This document shows positions 32,700 to 42,704 of a DNA stretch of 64,000 bases, piece by piece (position 1 is the stretch's first letter; each line of letters opens with the position of its first letter). The notes below the pieces were generated by a model that did not search any database, was not told the DNA's origin, and saw only the letters and a list, made by a program, of their open reading frames with translations. The position numbers and the translations under genes were made by a program. The stretch is taken from NCBI GenBank assembly GCA_020342235.1, contig CP073212.1:806001-870000 (forward strand), in the 5' to 3' direction. This stretch comes from Saccharomycopsis phalli (Eukaryota > Ascomycota > Saccharomycetes > Ascoideales > Saccharomycopsidaceae).

Positions 32700-33060
32700 A
32701 GTTGCGTAATCACGGCCCAGTCGGATCTCCATTTGTGAGAAATGATCCATGTAGAATCGTATTCTCCAAGGTGGGAAATAACAACAATATAAGGAATTAG
32801 CCCTGATGAACTAAATGCCATTTGTTACAATAATCATTACACGTGGCCATGTTCTCGTAAATGATGATATTGCCTAAAAACACGCCATTAGGATCCACTC
32901 ATATTGCTTTGGTCAGTTTATCCATAATATCCAACGGCTCAAGCTTTTGTCTATATCCCCAGTAAAATCTAATCCTGTTGTTTGGTCCATTGCCCATTCT
33001 GTGGTGTACTCGTATTTCATCCAATGAATATTTCCCATTCACATCAACGGTTACATGTTT
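32700..33060 (-). pseudogene. Possible gene relic, unidentified
   Basis: On the minus strand two short stretches read like real protein (for example NGKYSLDEIRVHHRMGNGP, then FLGNIIIYENMATCNDYC). They lie in different open segments, and the relic ends where the R1 arm begins. The family is not recognised. Confidence 0.35.
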
Positions 33061-33068
33061 CAAGTACA

Positions 33069-33621
33069 TCAGCCAACTACTCAGCGGCCAAAGCTTAGTT
33101 TCACATAAAAAAGACTCTATTCAACACAGAGGCTAGCCCAGGCACAGATACACAAAGGATCACCAATGCCAATCATATCCGTCTCTTTTCATACAAGGCA
33201 AGGCTTAAACTTGTATGATTCCACTTGTCGGTGCTGGACTGGTTTCCTATTTTCTACAGCACATTAGGCTGGAGCAGTTCCCTGGGGAGGGTTGTCAAGT
33301 CACCTACGACCTAGGACAAGCTCACTGCCCGCCAATGTCGACTACTCTGCATATTTACCAACGAAGATTACATTTCTGTTGGAGTTTTCTGTCGGTTACA
33401 TGGCCGTTTGGTCGTAGACGGCAAAGTATACATATCTGGAGCCGTATAGCTATAGCCTTGATAAATATTATCATTATTCACATAACATATTCACTAGCAC
33501 TAGTTGAAAGTTTCTTTTCTCTGTCGCAGAGTCTTCTGTCGTCGACTACATGGCCATCCCTGGTCTTGGATGGCAAAGAATAAATCTCTGGGAGCCTAGT
33601 ATCGCTATAGCCTTGAATACT
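33069..33621 (-). repeat. R1 repeat, compound copy, right inverted arm
   Basis: Reverse complement of 27258-27815. The central ~400 bp are almost identical; only the outer end is more diverged. It has the same two nested R1 heads. SSC1 and about 5.2 kb lie between the arms. Confidence 0.85.
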
Positions 33622-35522
33622 ATGTTTCAAGAACCAAAATTCAAGCAACAATGCTGAATGTGAAATATCCAAGCAATACAAAGCACTGTGAGATGGACAG
33701 TCTGCTTCAATGTCATTCAAAGGACCGCCTTTGAGTCTGTATTGAGTCTATTGGATATCCAAATTCCGTATTGCTATAAAAATTTCATAAAACTAGATGC
33801 TTTACAGGCAAGATTAACCAGCATCGCCAGTTGGCAGTATTGATGCCCTCAATGGAATATACTCTTGACTACGTTTATTCAAACAGATTTTGCGAATTAG
33901 GCGAATATCGTGCCCAATACAAGCATACTAGTTGGGATTACTGACTATAATTTCCAAACAAATTATATTGTGACGGAATTTTTCAATTTTCCTAGGTACC
34001 CCGCCAGGCCATCTATTATGGACCAGGGATTGTAGCAAAGTTGCTGGTTTGACAATTGATGATTTGCCATTGGTGTAAGGTTGGTTGAACTGAAATACCA
34101 AGTATCAAAGTAGTACCAAACTACCAAACTGAAATACCAAGTATCAAAGCAAAGTACATGTATCAAATTAAAGTAGCAAACTAAATTACCAAAGGACCAA
34201 ACTAAAATACCATGTACCGAAGTAAAATACCATGTACCGAAGTAAATTACCAAATTAAAATACCATGTATCAAAGTAAATTACCAAACTAAAATACAACG
34301 CTGTATAGTTTTAAAAGTTACCAAACTAGTTCGCAAAGTAGCTGGAATCGGAATCTGAATACTCAAGTCGGTTAACCTACACAGACCCAAGTCTCGACGC
34401 AAACCCATCGTATCTCAGCGCACGGCAACAACAATGGCTGACCAATATCATCTGCCGAGACTTGAGTGGTGCTGCCCGGGTACATCTGCCAAAAACCAAG
34501 TCGCTTGACGCAGGATTCACTACCCCGCGTTGATTGCCACATCTGGCGGGCCCAAAGAGATTGCAAAAGATACAAGAAAATGCCGCAAGATAATTGTGCA
34601 ACAGTTGCCCCGATTGTACGCTGGTTGTGCCGGAATTGGCGTGCTGCAAAACACGTCAACTGCCGCAGATACCCCAGACAGCCTGGGCAGAAACAACCCA
34701 AGTGATCAGTGCCAAGAACCACACAAGCACGTCATTTCCCCAATTGATCGGAACACTGCACTTCGAGACCAGGTGGTATTCAACATGAGCTACGCTTGCT
34801 ATGGACTAAGCGATTGGCCAGCCCCGAAACAGGGTACGACATGCCAAAACAGGAACCAACTACCGGGATTGTGTATGGGGTCCAAGGACCCTTGAGATGC
34901 TAGTGGGTTTGTCAAAGGGATTGCAAAAGCCACTGGATGTTATGTGGGGCCAAATGGTCCCGGAATAGGAAACCGCACATACTAGTTTATTTCAGGCTGC
35001 TAAAAATGGGTGACTGGCTCGCTCAGATTGTAGAAAAGCTACAGGCATTTAAGAGTGGTGACATACAATGCCTGTAAACTCTAAATTTGAAACCCTGACG
35101 TTGATTGGATCCACTGTTGGATGAATGAAATGACTTGAGTAGGATTGACCAAAATCACTAGATGAGCCACTAGATGAGCCACTAGATGAGCCACTAGATG
35201 AGCCACTAGATGAGCCACTAGATGAGCCACTAGATGAGCCACTAGATTAATCAATAGATTAACCACTCAATTAATCCAATATTGGCAATTTTTCACCACT
35301 GGATTGGCCGCTGTTGGTTGAGCTAATAATGTTGTATGCAGGTACTAACATGGAGACGCATGGCCTACTCCTCATTTCCAAAATGATTCTACAAAGAAAC
35401 AACTGATGGAACCATTTTGGGCTCGTCCTGAGAATAAAATTTCAACTATATAAACCACGCCTGCCCTACTGTAGTTTCCATCAAAGTATATCCTACTATA
35501 TATTCTCCACTCGCTATTCACC
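33622..35522. other. Intergenic region before the SRP1/TIP1-like gene
   Basis: About 34070-34320 is a degenerate tandem array of units like taccaaactaaaataccatg. About 34380-34900 is GC-richer and may be a decayed gene: one plus-strand frame reads NIICRDLSGAARVHLPKTK, but no long frame survives and the family is unknown. Positions 35158-35250 hold about eight copies of agatgagccact. A TATA-like ctatataaacc at 35448 serves the next gene. Confidence 0.5.
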
Positions 35523-36065
35523 ATGCAATTCACCGCTATTCTTTTGACCGTCGTCTCTTCTGTCTGTGCCATTGAGCTCGCTGTTCTCTCGGCCTTGTTT
35601 GGTGACTTGCAAGCCCACTCCGCAGAGTACTTGCAATATATCGCCTCCAACCCATCGGTTTACCCAGGTTCCTTGATTGCCTTGGCGCAATCTGCCAAGG
35701 GCCAATCCGACTTGTCTCCATTTACCGACAAGTTTCCAACTGACGAGTATGAGAAGTTTATCACCGGGTTCCCAGGGTACTCCAGAGTTTCCTCTGAGAC
35801 TGCTGCTGCCGGAAAAGCTGCTCCTGCAAAGTCTTCTGGCTCTTCTGCTGCTTCTTCTGCTGCTTCTTCTTCTGCTGCTTCTTCTGCTGCTTCGTCTGCC
35901 AAGTCGTCTGCTGCTTCGTCTGCCGCTTCTTCTTCAGCTAAATCTTCGGCTGCTCCATCTGTTGCCGTTGCCAACTCCACCAACGGAGCCGCTGGATTGA
36001 ACGGAAATGTCGTCTTGTTGCCAGTCGTTGCCATTTCTTCCTTGTTCTTGGCTGCTCTTTTGTAA
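35523..36065 (+). CDS. SRP1/TIP1-type GPI-anchored cell-wall mannoprotein
   Basis: 180 aa. An N-terminal signal peptide (MQFTAILLTVVSSVCAIE) precedes a conserved domain of about 75 residues (ELAVLSALFGDLQAHSAEYL, then FPTDEYEKFITGFPGYSRV) that resembles the SRP1/TIP1/PAU family. A Ser/Ala repeat region follows (about 100-150), suited to O-mannosylation. The C terminus has an N-G site and a hydrophobic tail (VVLLPVVAISSLFLAALL) typical of a GPI-anchor signal. The protein is probably linked to wall glucan. The TATA box is about 70 bp upstream. The Ser/Ala codons form a coding microsatellite (tctgctgct), so length may vary among strains. Confidence 0.82.
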   Translation: MQFTAILLTVVSSVCAIELAVLSALFGDLQAHSAEYLQYIASNPSVYPGSLIALAQSAKGQSDLSPFTDKFPTDEYEKFITGFPGYSRVSSETAAAGKAAPAKSSGSSAASSAASSSAASSAASSAKSSAASSAASSSAKSSAAPSVAVANSTNGAAGLNGNVVLLPVVAISSLFLAALL

Positions 36066-36977
36066 GCAGGCAAAGTCATTTTGGACATAGTACCATTGAA
36101 TTCTACGATTTTGATTTACCATGTAGTTGTTACAGCGGAGCAGTATTACAGTTTGGGCTGGGTGTCTATAATTGTTGAAATTGTTTCAATCTGTTTCAAT
36201 CTGTTTCAATCTGGCCCATTCAGCTGCGTATGTCATGGCACGCAATGGTCAATCTTATTCTTAATTTGTCTTCCAAATTAGTCTTAAAGAATAAAATTCA
36301 AACGGGCCAAGCTAGTGTATGTGACCTAATTATTAACTCAAGGTTTAGTGATGGAAGTTTCCCAAAGAACTTAGGACCCTTTTGAAGTTTACAGTTAGAC
36401 ATGAGTGGCTAAATGGGAGTCTAATATAGTTAGAAGTGAATAATCATTTGGCAGAAGGTGGAATGGCAGAAGGCGGAATGGCAGAATGACTAATGACTGA
36501 ATGGCAGAATTTAAAATGCCTAAAATGCCTGGATTAATAGCTGAACTTTGATTTACAATTCACGTTCCATTTGTTTATTTACAATTGCTGGGGAACTATA
36601 TTAGCAATATGCATCTGGACGCCTCACGTCATAACAGAATAATGTCCGGATGTGGGGTGAAACAATCACGTGAGATATTCTGGTGCTAGGATGTGTGTAT
36701 TTAACGGACACCACATAATCACTAAGTGGACGACTACATCCAGACATACAAAGCGTGCTCCTAGCATTTGAGATATTCACATCCAAACACCATGTAGTGT
36801 CCAATAATAGTGCCCTTAGCAATGTCCGTTACATCCAAACACCCGTAGTGTACTAGTAATAGTGCTCTTAGCATTTACGGCGTGCCCATTAAAACACATC
36901 CAAACATCATATCGCCGCCATCCAAACACCACATATTCCAGGACACGAAACTTGCGCGAGACGCGTCTTTATTCACC
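36066..36977. promoter_or_regulatory. Intergenic region and PRI2 promoter
   Basis: The right part (36680-36930) holds several degenerate copies of catccaaacacc followed by tagtg...aataatagtgc..ttagca. An MluI cell-cycle box ACGCGT is at 36961-36966, 12 bp before the chosen PRI2 ATG. MCB elements bound by MBF drive G1/S expression of primase genes in S. cerevisiae. The left part shows a ctgtttcaat triplication and (ggcagaatg)n, and no gene. Confidence 0.6.
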
Positions 36978-38462
36978 ATGTTCAACAAAACCAAAAGAAT
37001 ACGTACTTTGGGCCGGCGCAACTTCGAAGACTCGTCACTGAAGCTTCTTGCGACCCAGGAGAATCTCGATGGCCAGTACAATACGCGACTTTCGATGTAT
37101 AAAACCGCACCAGCCAGCGAGATATCGTTGGAGCAGTTTGAGAGCTGGGCGATTGATCGGGCCAAGATTTTGATTGAAATCGAGAGTTATTTGGCACGGT
37201 CGCGGACGGTGAAGGAGATTGGAACCGATCTCAAGCCGTTGTTGGCCAAATACATGCCATTGACGGGGGTAAATGGCAAGAATTCGCAGCAGGCAGTCCA
37301 GGAAAGAGTCAAGGACCACTACTCGCACTTTATTTTGCGACTCGCGTTTTGCAAGAGCTCGGAGCTACGGGAACGGTTTGTCAAGGCTGAGACGATTTTG
37401 TTCAAGGTGAGGTTTGAGCAAATGACGAGGCAAGAGCAAAGCGTGTTTTTGGAGCTGTGCGGGCTTGAGTTTTCCAAGGTGGACGAGCAGGAAAAAGAAT
37501 CAATCAAAGAAGACCTCTACGACGCGAGTTACGCCCAAATCCTCTTTGCCCTTAAACACGCACGTGATGGTCACGTGACCCAGCAGATGGTGCAGCATCA
37601 GTTTGGGAGCGAGTCGTACATCAAGGTGAAGTTCCAGAAAGTCGCGGAATTGGTTGCGACGCGGTCGGTGTATGTGCGATGCGGGTTGTGTTACCTTACC
37701 CAGGGCCAATTGGGCCATGTGGTGACAAATGAGTTTACAAAGAGTCTTGAGGCCGGGTTGTTGAAGACGGCACAGGGACTTGGGAGATTGGATGAGGACG
37801 ACCGGCTCTTGCCGTTGCTTTCACATTTGAGCAGCCGGTATTCTGGAGTGGAGTACGAGCCAGTAGCCACGAACAACGGCGAGATTTCGTGTGACAGTGT
37901 GACCAGCGACGAGTTTATGCGGCATTATCCGTTGGAAATCCGGTATATTTTGCGGACGTTGATGCGGGAGCACCATCTCAAGTACATTGCGCGGACGCAG
38001 CTCACGTTATTTCTCAAAGGGATTGGGCTAGGGGTCGATGAAGCGGTGAAGTTTTTTGGCAAGTGGTTCTGCATGGGGGGAAAAATGACCACCGAGTCGT
38101 TCAACAAGGAGTACAAATACAATATCCGCCACTGCTACGGTCTAGAGGGCTCGCGGATCAACTACAAGCCCTGGGATTATACCATGATTCTTCGCCAGGC
38201 ACGTCCGGGAAAGGGCGAGTGTCATGGGTTGGTGTACCGGGATTTGAAGCCAGAGGTTCTTGAGGGCGAATTGCGGGCTGCTGGTGTGGAGGAGGGCGAG
38301 ATCCGGGCGATTTTGCAGGACTGTGAGGCTGGGAATTATTTGGTTGCTGTGACGCGTGCGTTTGAGAGTATACATCGGGACAAGTTGCAGCAGCATGGGA
38401 AGTTTGAGACGAGTGTGATGAGCCATCCTAATTTGTGGTATGATCGACTGAGGCAGTTGTGA
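36978..38462 (+). CDS. PRI2: DNA primase large subunit lacking the Fe-S ligands
   Basis: 494 aa. Large subunit of the DNA polymerase alpha-primase complex, which makes the RNA primers of replication. Start at MFNKTKRIRTLGRRNF, as in S. cerevisiae Pri2 (MFRQSKRRIASRKNF as I recall it); the frame is open further upstream, but the ATG at 36882 lies in the repeat promoter. The N domain keeps FESWAIDRAKILIEIES, YSHFILRLAFC and LRERFVKAETILFKVRF. The C domain keeps HHLKYIARTQLTLFLKGIG, KEYKYNIRHCYGLEGSRINY, KPWD and HPNLWYDRLRQL. The four cysteines that hold the [4Fe-4S] cluster in S. cerevisiae (336, 417, 434, 474) are here E320, Y401, L418 and V458, with identical spacing (81, 17, 40). The two charge-transfer tyrosines (395/397) remain (Y379, Y381). 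A minisatellite begins 4 bp after the stop. A diverged paralogue is possible, but the frame is intact. Confidence 0.9.
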   Translation: MFNKTKRIRTLGRRNFEDSSLKLLATQENLDGQYNTRLSMYKTAPASEISLEQFESWAIDRAKILIEIESYLARSRTVKEIGTDLKPLLAKYMPLTGVNGKNSQQAVQERVKDHYSHFILRLAFCKSSELRERFVKAETILFKVRFEQMTRQEQSVFLELCGLEFSKVDEQEKESIKEDLYDASYAQILFALKHARDGHVTQQMVQHQFGSESYIKVKFQKVAELVATRSVYVRCGLCYLTQGQLGHVVTNEFTKSLEAGLLKTAQGLGRLDEDDRLLPLLSHLSSRYSGVEYEPVATNNGEISCDSVTSDEFMRHYPLEIRYILRTLMREHHLKYIARTQLTLFLKGIGLGVDEAVKFFGKWFCMGGKMTTESFNKEYKYNIRHCYGLEGSRINYKPWDYTMILRQARPGKGECHGLVYRDLKPEVLEGELRAAGVEEGEIRAILQDCEAGNYLVAVTRAFESIHRDKLQQHGKFETSVMSHPNLWYDRLRQL

Positions 38463-38465
38463 GGG

Positions 38466-38805
38466 GAAATTGGATAGAGACAAGAGCAATTGGATAGAGA
38501 CAAGAGCAATTGGATAGAGACAAGAGCAATTGGATAGAGACAAGAGCAATTGGATAGAGACAAGAGCAATTGGATAGAGACAAGAGCAATTGGATAGAGA
38601 CAAGAGACAATTGGATAGAGACAAGAGCAATTGGATAGAGACAAGAGACAATTGGATAGAGACAAGAGCAATTGGATAGAGACAAGAGACAATTGGATAG
38701 AGACAAGAGCAATTGGATAGAGACAAGAGACAATTGGATAGAGACAAGAGCAATTGGATAGAGACAAGAGACAATTGGATAGAGACAAGAGACAATTGGA
38801 TTAGG
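38466..38805. repeat. Minisatellite, 20/21-bp unit (aattggatagagacaagag)
   Basis: About seventeen units that alternate between agagc and agagac endings, starting directly behind the PRI2 stop codon. The higher-order alternation (20- and 21-bp units) implies unequal exchange or slippage of dimers. Three long minus-strand frames here are repeat translations. Confidence 0.95.
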
Positions 38806-40035
38806 AATGGGATGGGTAATCGACTAATTGACTAGTTGGTAGTCAACTAGTGGTATTAATTAACCGTAATTTCCACTCGACAACTACGTTCTCATCATTC
38901 CACATACTACATCAAATCGTATTCTGCCTAAAACATTACATGACAACATTGCATATATAATGACTTGCCAACATGCCTTGCTAGAAATCATCCAAATGGA
39001 ATTATAAATCATTCATATCAACTTATTTCATCAAATAGCCCTTGGCTCAAATTCCATCGCCATGAAACACCCAACACACAATTCGCTACAACTTGTCAAC
39101 AAATCTGCTCAATAATGAAAAGTTCTAGACTGTTATTGAGAAGTGACAGTAATGCTGCCTCTGGATGTTCCCAATATACTACCTCTGGATATTCCCAATA
39201 TACTGTATAATATTCGTCTCCTCACAGAATATAGCTGTAAAATAATAATCATCAAGCTTCGTTACTGATTAACTCACATTGTTATCCATCATCACTAGTC
39301 CTAGGAATTTGTCAATCTGAGCAACAATTGTCAACTACAACTAAAATGCCAGTTCATGAGATGAATTCATACCAAAATCAAACATCCATCTACGTACCGT
39401 CCTTGGTCATAGAAGCAAAATATCAATCTCCCCTGGGAGCCTAGTATAGATATAGCCTTAAATAAATATCATTATTATTATTTGAACTAAATCTCTTTCA
39501 TTACATGGAGTATTATAGTGTCTGATTACATAACACATGACACATGTTCAGTATGCGTCACAGCATATGATTCAATCTCCACAATTCACTGGAGAACCAA
39601 CTAAAGAAAATGACAGGAGTTGATTCAAATTCTAGTGTATTTTGTGCACTCCACATGTCTTCTCAACCTATTCTCCTAATCATTTCCACCATTCACCAGC
39701 TAATATCCAACACTTTTCTGACAAATGCAAGCCATAGGCAAAAATAAACATATAAATCGTATACAAGTCGATTCTCATTTGCTCTAGACTGATCAATACC
39801 AACAGACTCCAGCATTGTACAAGTAGAAATAATTAAATATTTAAAACTAAATAGCAAGGAAATTTCAGCCAAGCAATACCAAGACATCGGACCAATCGGA
39901 TATCAAGTCACTAGACCAAGCAACATCAAGATTCGGACCAAACGGAAGACCTGATCAGGGTAATACAGAGACAACCTACACTGCCAATCTCAAATACATC
40001 CATGGACAATCGTACAAAGCCCAAAAGGACGCATC
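38806..40035. other. Intergenic region downstream of PRI2
   Basis: AT-rich, no supported gene. A minus-strand R1 scrap lies at about 39400-39470 (ccgtccttggtcatagaag ... gggagcctagtatag). A short (ctacctctggatattcccaa)n duplication is near 39160. Nothing else recognised. Confidence 0.55.
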
Positions 40036-41295
40036 TCACATGGCTCTAATACATTCCCCCACCCAGGCCCGGAACTCTGCGTCACCATCACCGAATTTTT
40101 TAAAATTGTTCTTGACGGCCGAGCTTCGTTCAATCAAATTATTATCCAAACTCTTGTCGTAAATCACATATGCCAACTCCCTCTGCTGTTCCAAAAGCGC
40201 CTTCTTGATCAAGCAGTCGACGACTTTCATCGATTTCTTTTCCAACCCGTTGAAAATCTCAATACCACAGTCCATGTCCAAAGCTAGAATATCCAATTGG
40301 TTGATTCGCTCCGCTTCAGCATCTGTAAGCAAGTCTGTTGCCGGTCTGGTGACTTTATAGATACTCAACCATTTGCCAGGCTGGTTGTTTACAATTTTAT
40401 AACATAGCAATTGGAGCATGGCAATCGAGCTTGAATCGCAGACATCCGACTGGTACACTTGGTTTGCCAAAGCGAAGTCGTCATAGTTGATTCCGAGCAA
40501 GAGAATTAATTGGTTGGTGAGCTGCTTGGTGCCCATGAGTTGCACAATGGTGTGCTTAAAGTCAGCCAACACCACTGGAACGTCGATTTTCGAGCGTTTG
40601 ACAAAGCTCTCGTTGTTTTTAAAAGTCTCCAACAAATCAACCAACAAATCCCCGTCAATGGCAAGCTGTTTTTCGTGCACCAAGGTAAGAATGTCCTCAT
40701 TGTCGACTTCCTTGGCCAAGATTTGGTTCCTCAACTTGCAAACTTCCGTCTCCATTTCCCCCTTGGATAGCCCCATCTTCCCAAGAAAATACACCAACTT
40801 CTGGTCAACCAAACGAGCCACAAACCTGCTGAAATTCTCCTTATTCAATTTGAGCCCAGTGGCAAGCAAGTCGCAGAAATAAGCAATCCTGTCCAAGCCC
40901 ATTTCAGCCACCTGGTTGCTGACCACCGCATTAAACACCACATTACCGTCGGCCCCATGAGGCTTTGTCCATTCGTGAAAGTACTCGAAGTCGCTCTTCA
41001 CTCTTCCTGGGTTGTTGCGGATGATTTCCGCCATAGTATCGTGCTCAATGGCAATGCCAAGCTGCCTGGACTTGACAAGTCCTTGATTTGCCACGGCAAA
41101 GTTGTGTTTGGCGTAGTTTTGCACGAGCAAGTTGACTAGCTGAGTGTTTTCGGTGCTGTTTTCCTGGACCGAGTCAAGAAGCGGCTTGGCGAATCTTTGG
41201 GCCTCGCCAAACTTGTCAGTGGCCGATTCGAGGGTTTTTAAGTGGGTTTTGACCAATTGGCGGGCGTTGGTGGAGTATCTTCGAAGCATTTGCAA
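40036..41295 (-). CDS. Unidentified mitochondrial protein, 419 aa
   Basis: The N terminus MQMLRRYSTNARQLVK is basic, with Arg/Ser/Thr and no acids, like a mitochondrial presequence; the second Met (41289) could be the start. The rest is a run of predicted amphipathic helices without membrane segments, rich in Leu/Asn/Asp, in the style of fungal PPR-like mitochondrial RNA-maturation or translation factors (Aep, Rmd9, Pet types). I recognise no specific family and no catalytic motif. Codon use and length fit a real gene. It stands alone between repeat-rich spacers. Confidence 0.7.
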   Translation of the reverse strand: MQMLRRYSTNARQLVKTHLKTLESATDKFGEAQRFAKPLLDSVQENSTENTQLVNLLVQNYAKHNFAVANQGLVKSRQLGIAIEHDTMAEIIRNNPGRVKSDFEYFHEWTKPHGADGNVVFNAVVSNQVAEMGLDRIAYFCDLLATGLKLNKENFSRFVARLVDQKLVYFLGKMGLSKGEMETEVCKLRNQILAKEVDNEDILTLVHEKQLAIDGDLLVDLLETFKNNESFVKRSKIDVPVVLADFKHTIVQLMGTKQLTNQLILLLGINYDDFALANQVYQSDVCDSSSIAMLQLLCYKIVNNQPGKWLSIYKVTRPATDLLTDAEAERINQLDILALDMDCGIEIFNGLEKKSMKVVDCLIKKALLEQQRELAYVIYDKSLDNNLIERSSAVKNNFKKFGDGDAEFRAWVGECIRAM

Positions 41296-41371
41296 GACAA
41301 AAATTGGTCAGCATGCATGATTCGTGCATGGTAATTGAATTGGAGTAATGGCTTGAATTATAATAATAATA

Positions 41372-41800
41372 ATATTTATTTTTGTATTTAGCTATATATT
41401 GTCTCCGGCAATACGGTGATTCGACAGATATATTTTCACTCAGGAACATCCTGAGGCAGCATTGCTGTTGAAGAAAACCCTTTGTCAACCCTCATTTGGT
41501 TGCTTGGGATTAAAAACTTCAGTGGGGGCAGTTATATTGTTGGTGCTTGGTGCTTGTATGGATTGTGTAAGAAGCCTGGTCACTCTTGTTGTCGAATGTG
41601 ACCGCTGAATCTCATCATGTGTTGGAGGAATCATATTCCAACACGTTCTGGTAGAACTCAAGGAGTTTGTGGACTGATTTTTGGTCGGCAAACACTTTTC
41701 CAAGCGTATTGCGTATGCCATGAGTGGAATCTAGTATGTCATCAATGCGCGATAGAATTCGAGCTTCTAGGAGCTCTGGGCATCGTAGGTTGGCTTGAAT
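41372..41800 (-). pseudogene. R2 gene-family relic, copy 1
   Basis: One of three decayed copies of the same sequence (others at 43330-43735 and 49580-49850). On the minus strand it encodes a stretch like LRCPELLEARILSRIDDIL and KVFADQKSVHKLLEFYQN, which aligns with LRRPELFKLEFYHTLVKSRF in copy 2. Downstream of the coding-like part, both this copy and copy 3 carry the segment gctatattgtctccggcat. Host gene family of unknown function; this copy has no continuous frame of full length. Confidence 0.6.
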
Positions 41801-42704
41801 TGGAGTGACAGAATCGAATCGGACTGGATTGAATCGGAAGTACAAAATTGAATCGGACTAATATATTGAATTGGGAGTAAAATTGAATTATAAATAATAT
41901 AGCAGTAATAATATTTGCTCGACTATTCAAGAAAAGTCTAGCTAGACCATTGATAATGGCCTGGTTAGACAATACCTACAGAAGTTGAATGAGTCTGAGT
42001 CGGGCAGTAAATCTCTTTTTACTAAAAATGGCATTTGTATTAGTTATACTGGAAAGCCAATCTCATTAGTGTAATGACAAGGTGTAATGACCAGGAACCC
42101 AAAGATCTTGAGTCGGACCTAGCTGACACTTTTGCTATATCCTGAATAAAGTGGAATTGCTTCTGTCAATTTGTACTGTTTGAATAATTTGGTCCGGAGC
42201 GGCTCTTGGCTTAAGCACCCACTAGGAAGGAAAATTTTAAATGTTAAACGTCTCAATACTCTTGACCATGCGTCTTGACTGTTTGAAACATACAATTTCC
42301 TCGTCAAACTAGCTTTTCCAAATACACAGAATATTAATTGAAAATCAAAATATTAATCAACTATGCGCATTTGTCTAAAGACATGGAGATACCACGGTTG
42401 CTATGAGATGTCATTTTGGAAACCTCTGGGTAGCAACTGAAACATGCCTACTTTGTATACCTATTGACTTGGTAGCTTCACCTGAGACAAATGGGTATGG
42501 AAATCAGTTGGAAATCAACACTATACGTACATTTATTAAAAAAATATTATCCAACCATATTTAGAGTGAGTAGTTTTGGTAAATTACCATGAGGGCGTAT
42601 CGTAAGCTACCACCACGAACCACTGGGACCTTGAAGCTAATATTATTTAATTTGTTGTATAAAAGCAATGAGTTTTCCAAAAAAATAGCATCAAATATTT
42701 ACCA
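41801..42704. other. Intergenic region with degenerate gaatcgga repeats
   Basis: Positions 41795-41890 hold repeats of attgaatcggact type. The rest is AT-rich without a supported gene. A TATA-like gttgtataaaagc at 42652 lies about 50 bp before the secreted-protein ATG. Confidence 0.55.

Noticed and set aside
36882-36977. N-terminal extension of PRI2 from the upstream ATG
   Set aside because: It translates promoter repeats (catccaaacacc units) and has no counterpart in the family; the inner ATG matches the family start.
38142-38795. 217-codon and related minus-strand frames over the PRI2 3' minisatellite
   Set aside because: A perfect repeat whose unit happens to lack stops; the translation is a tandem of CLYPIALVS-like peptides.
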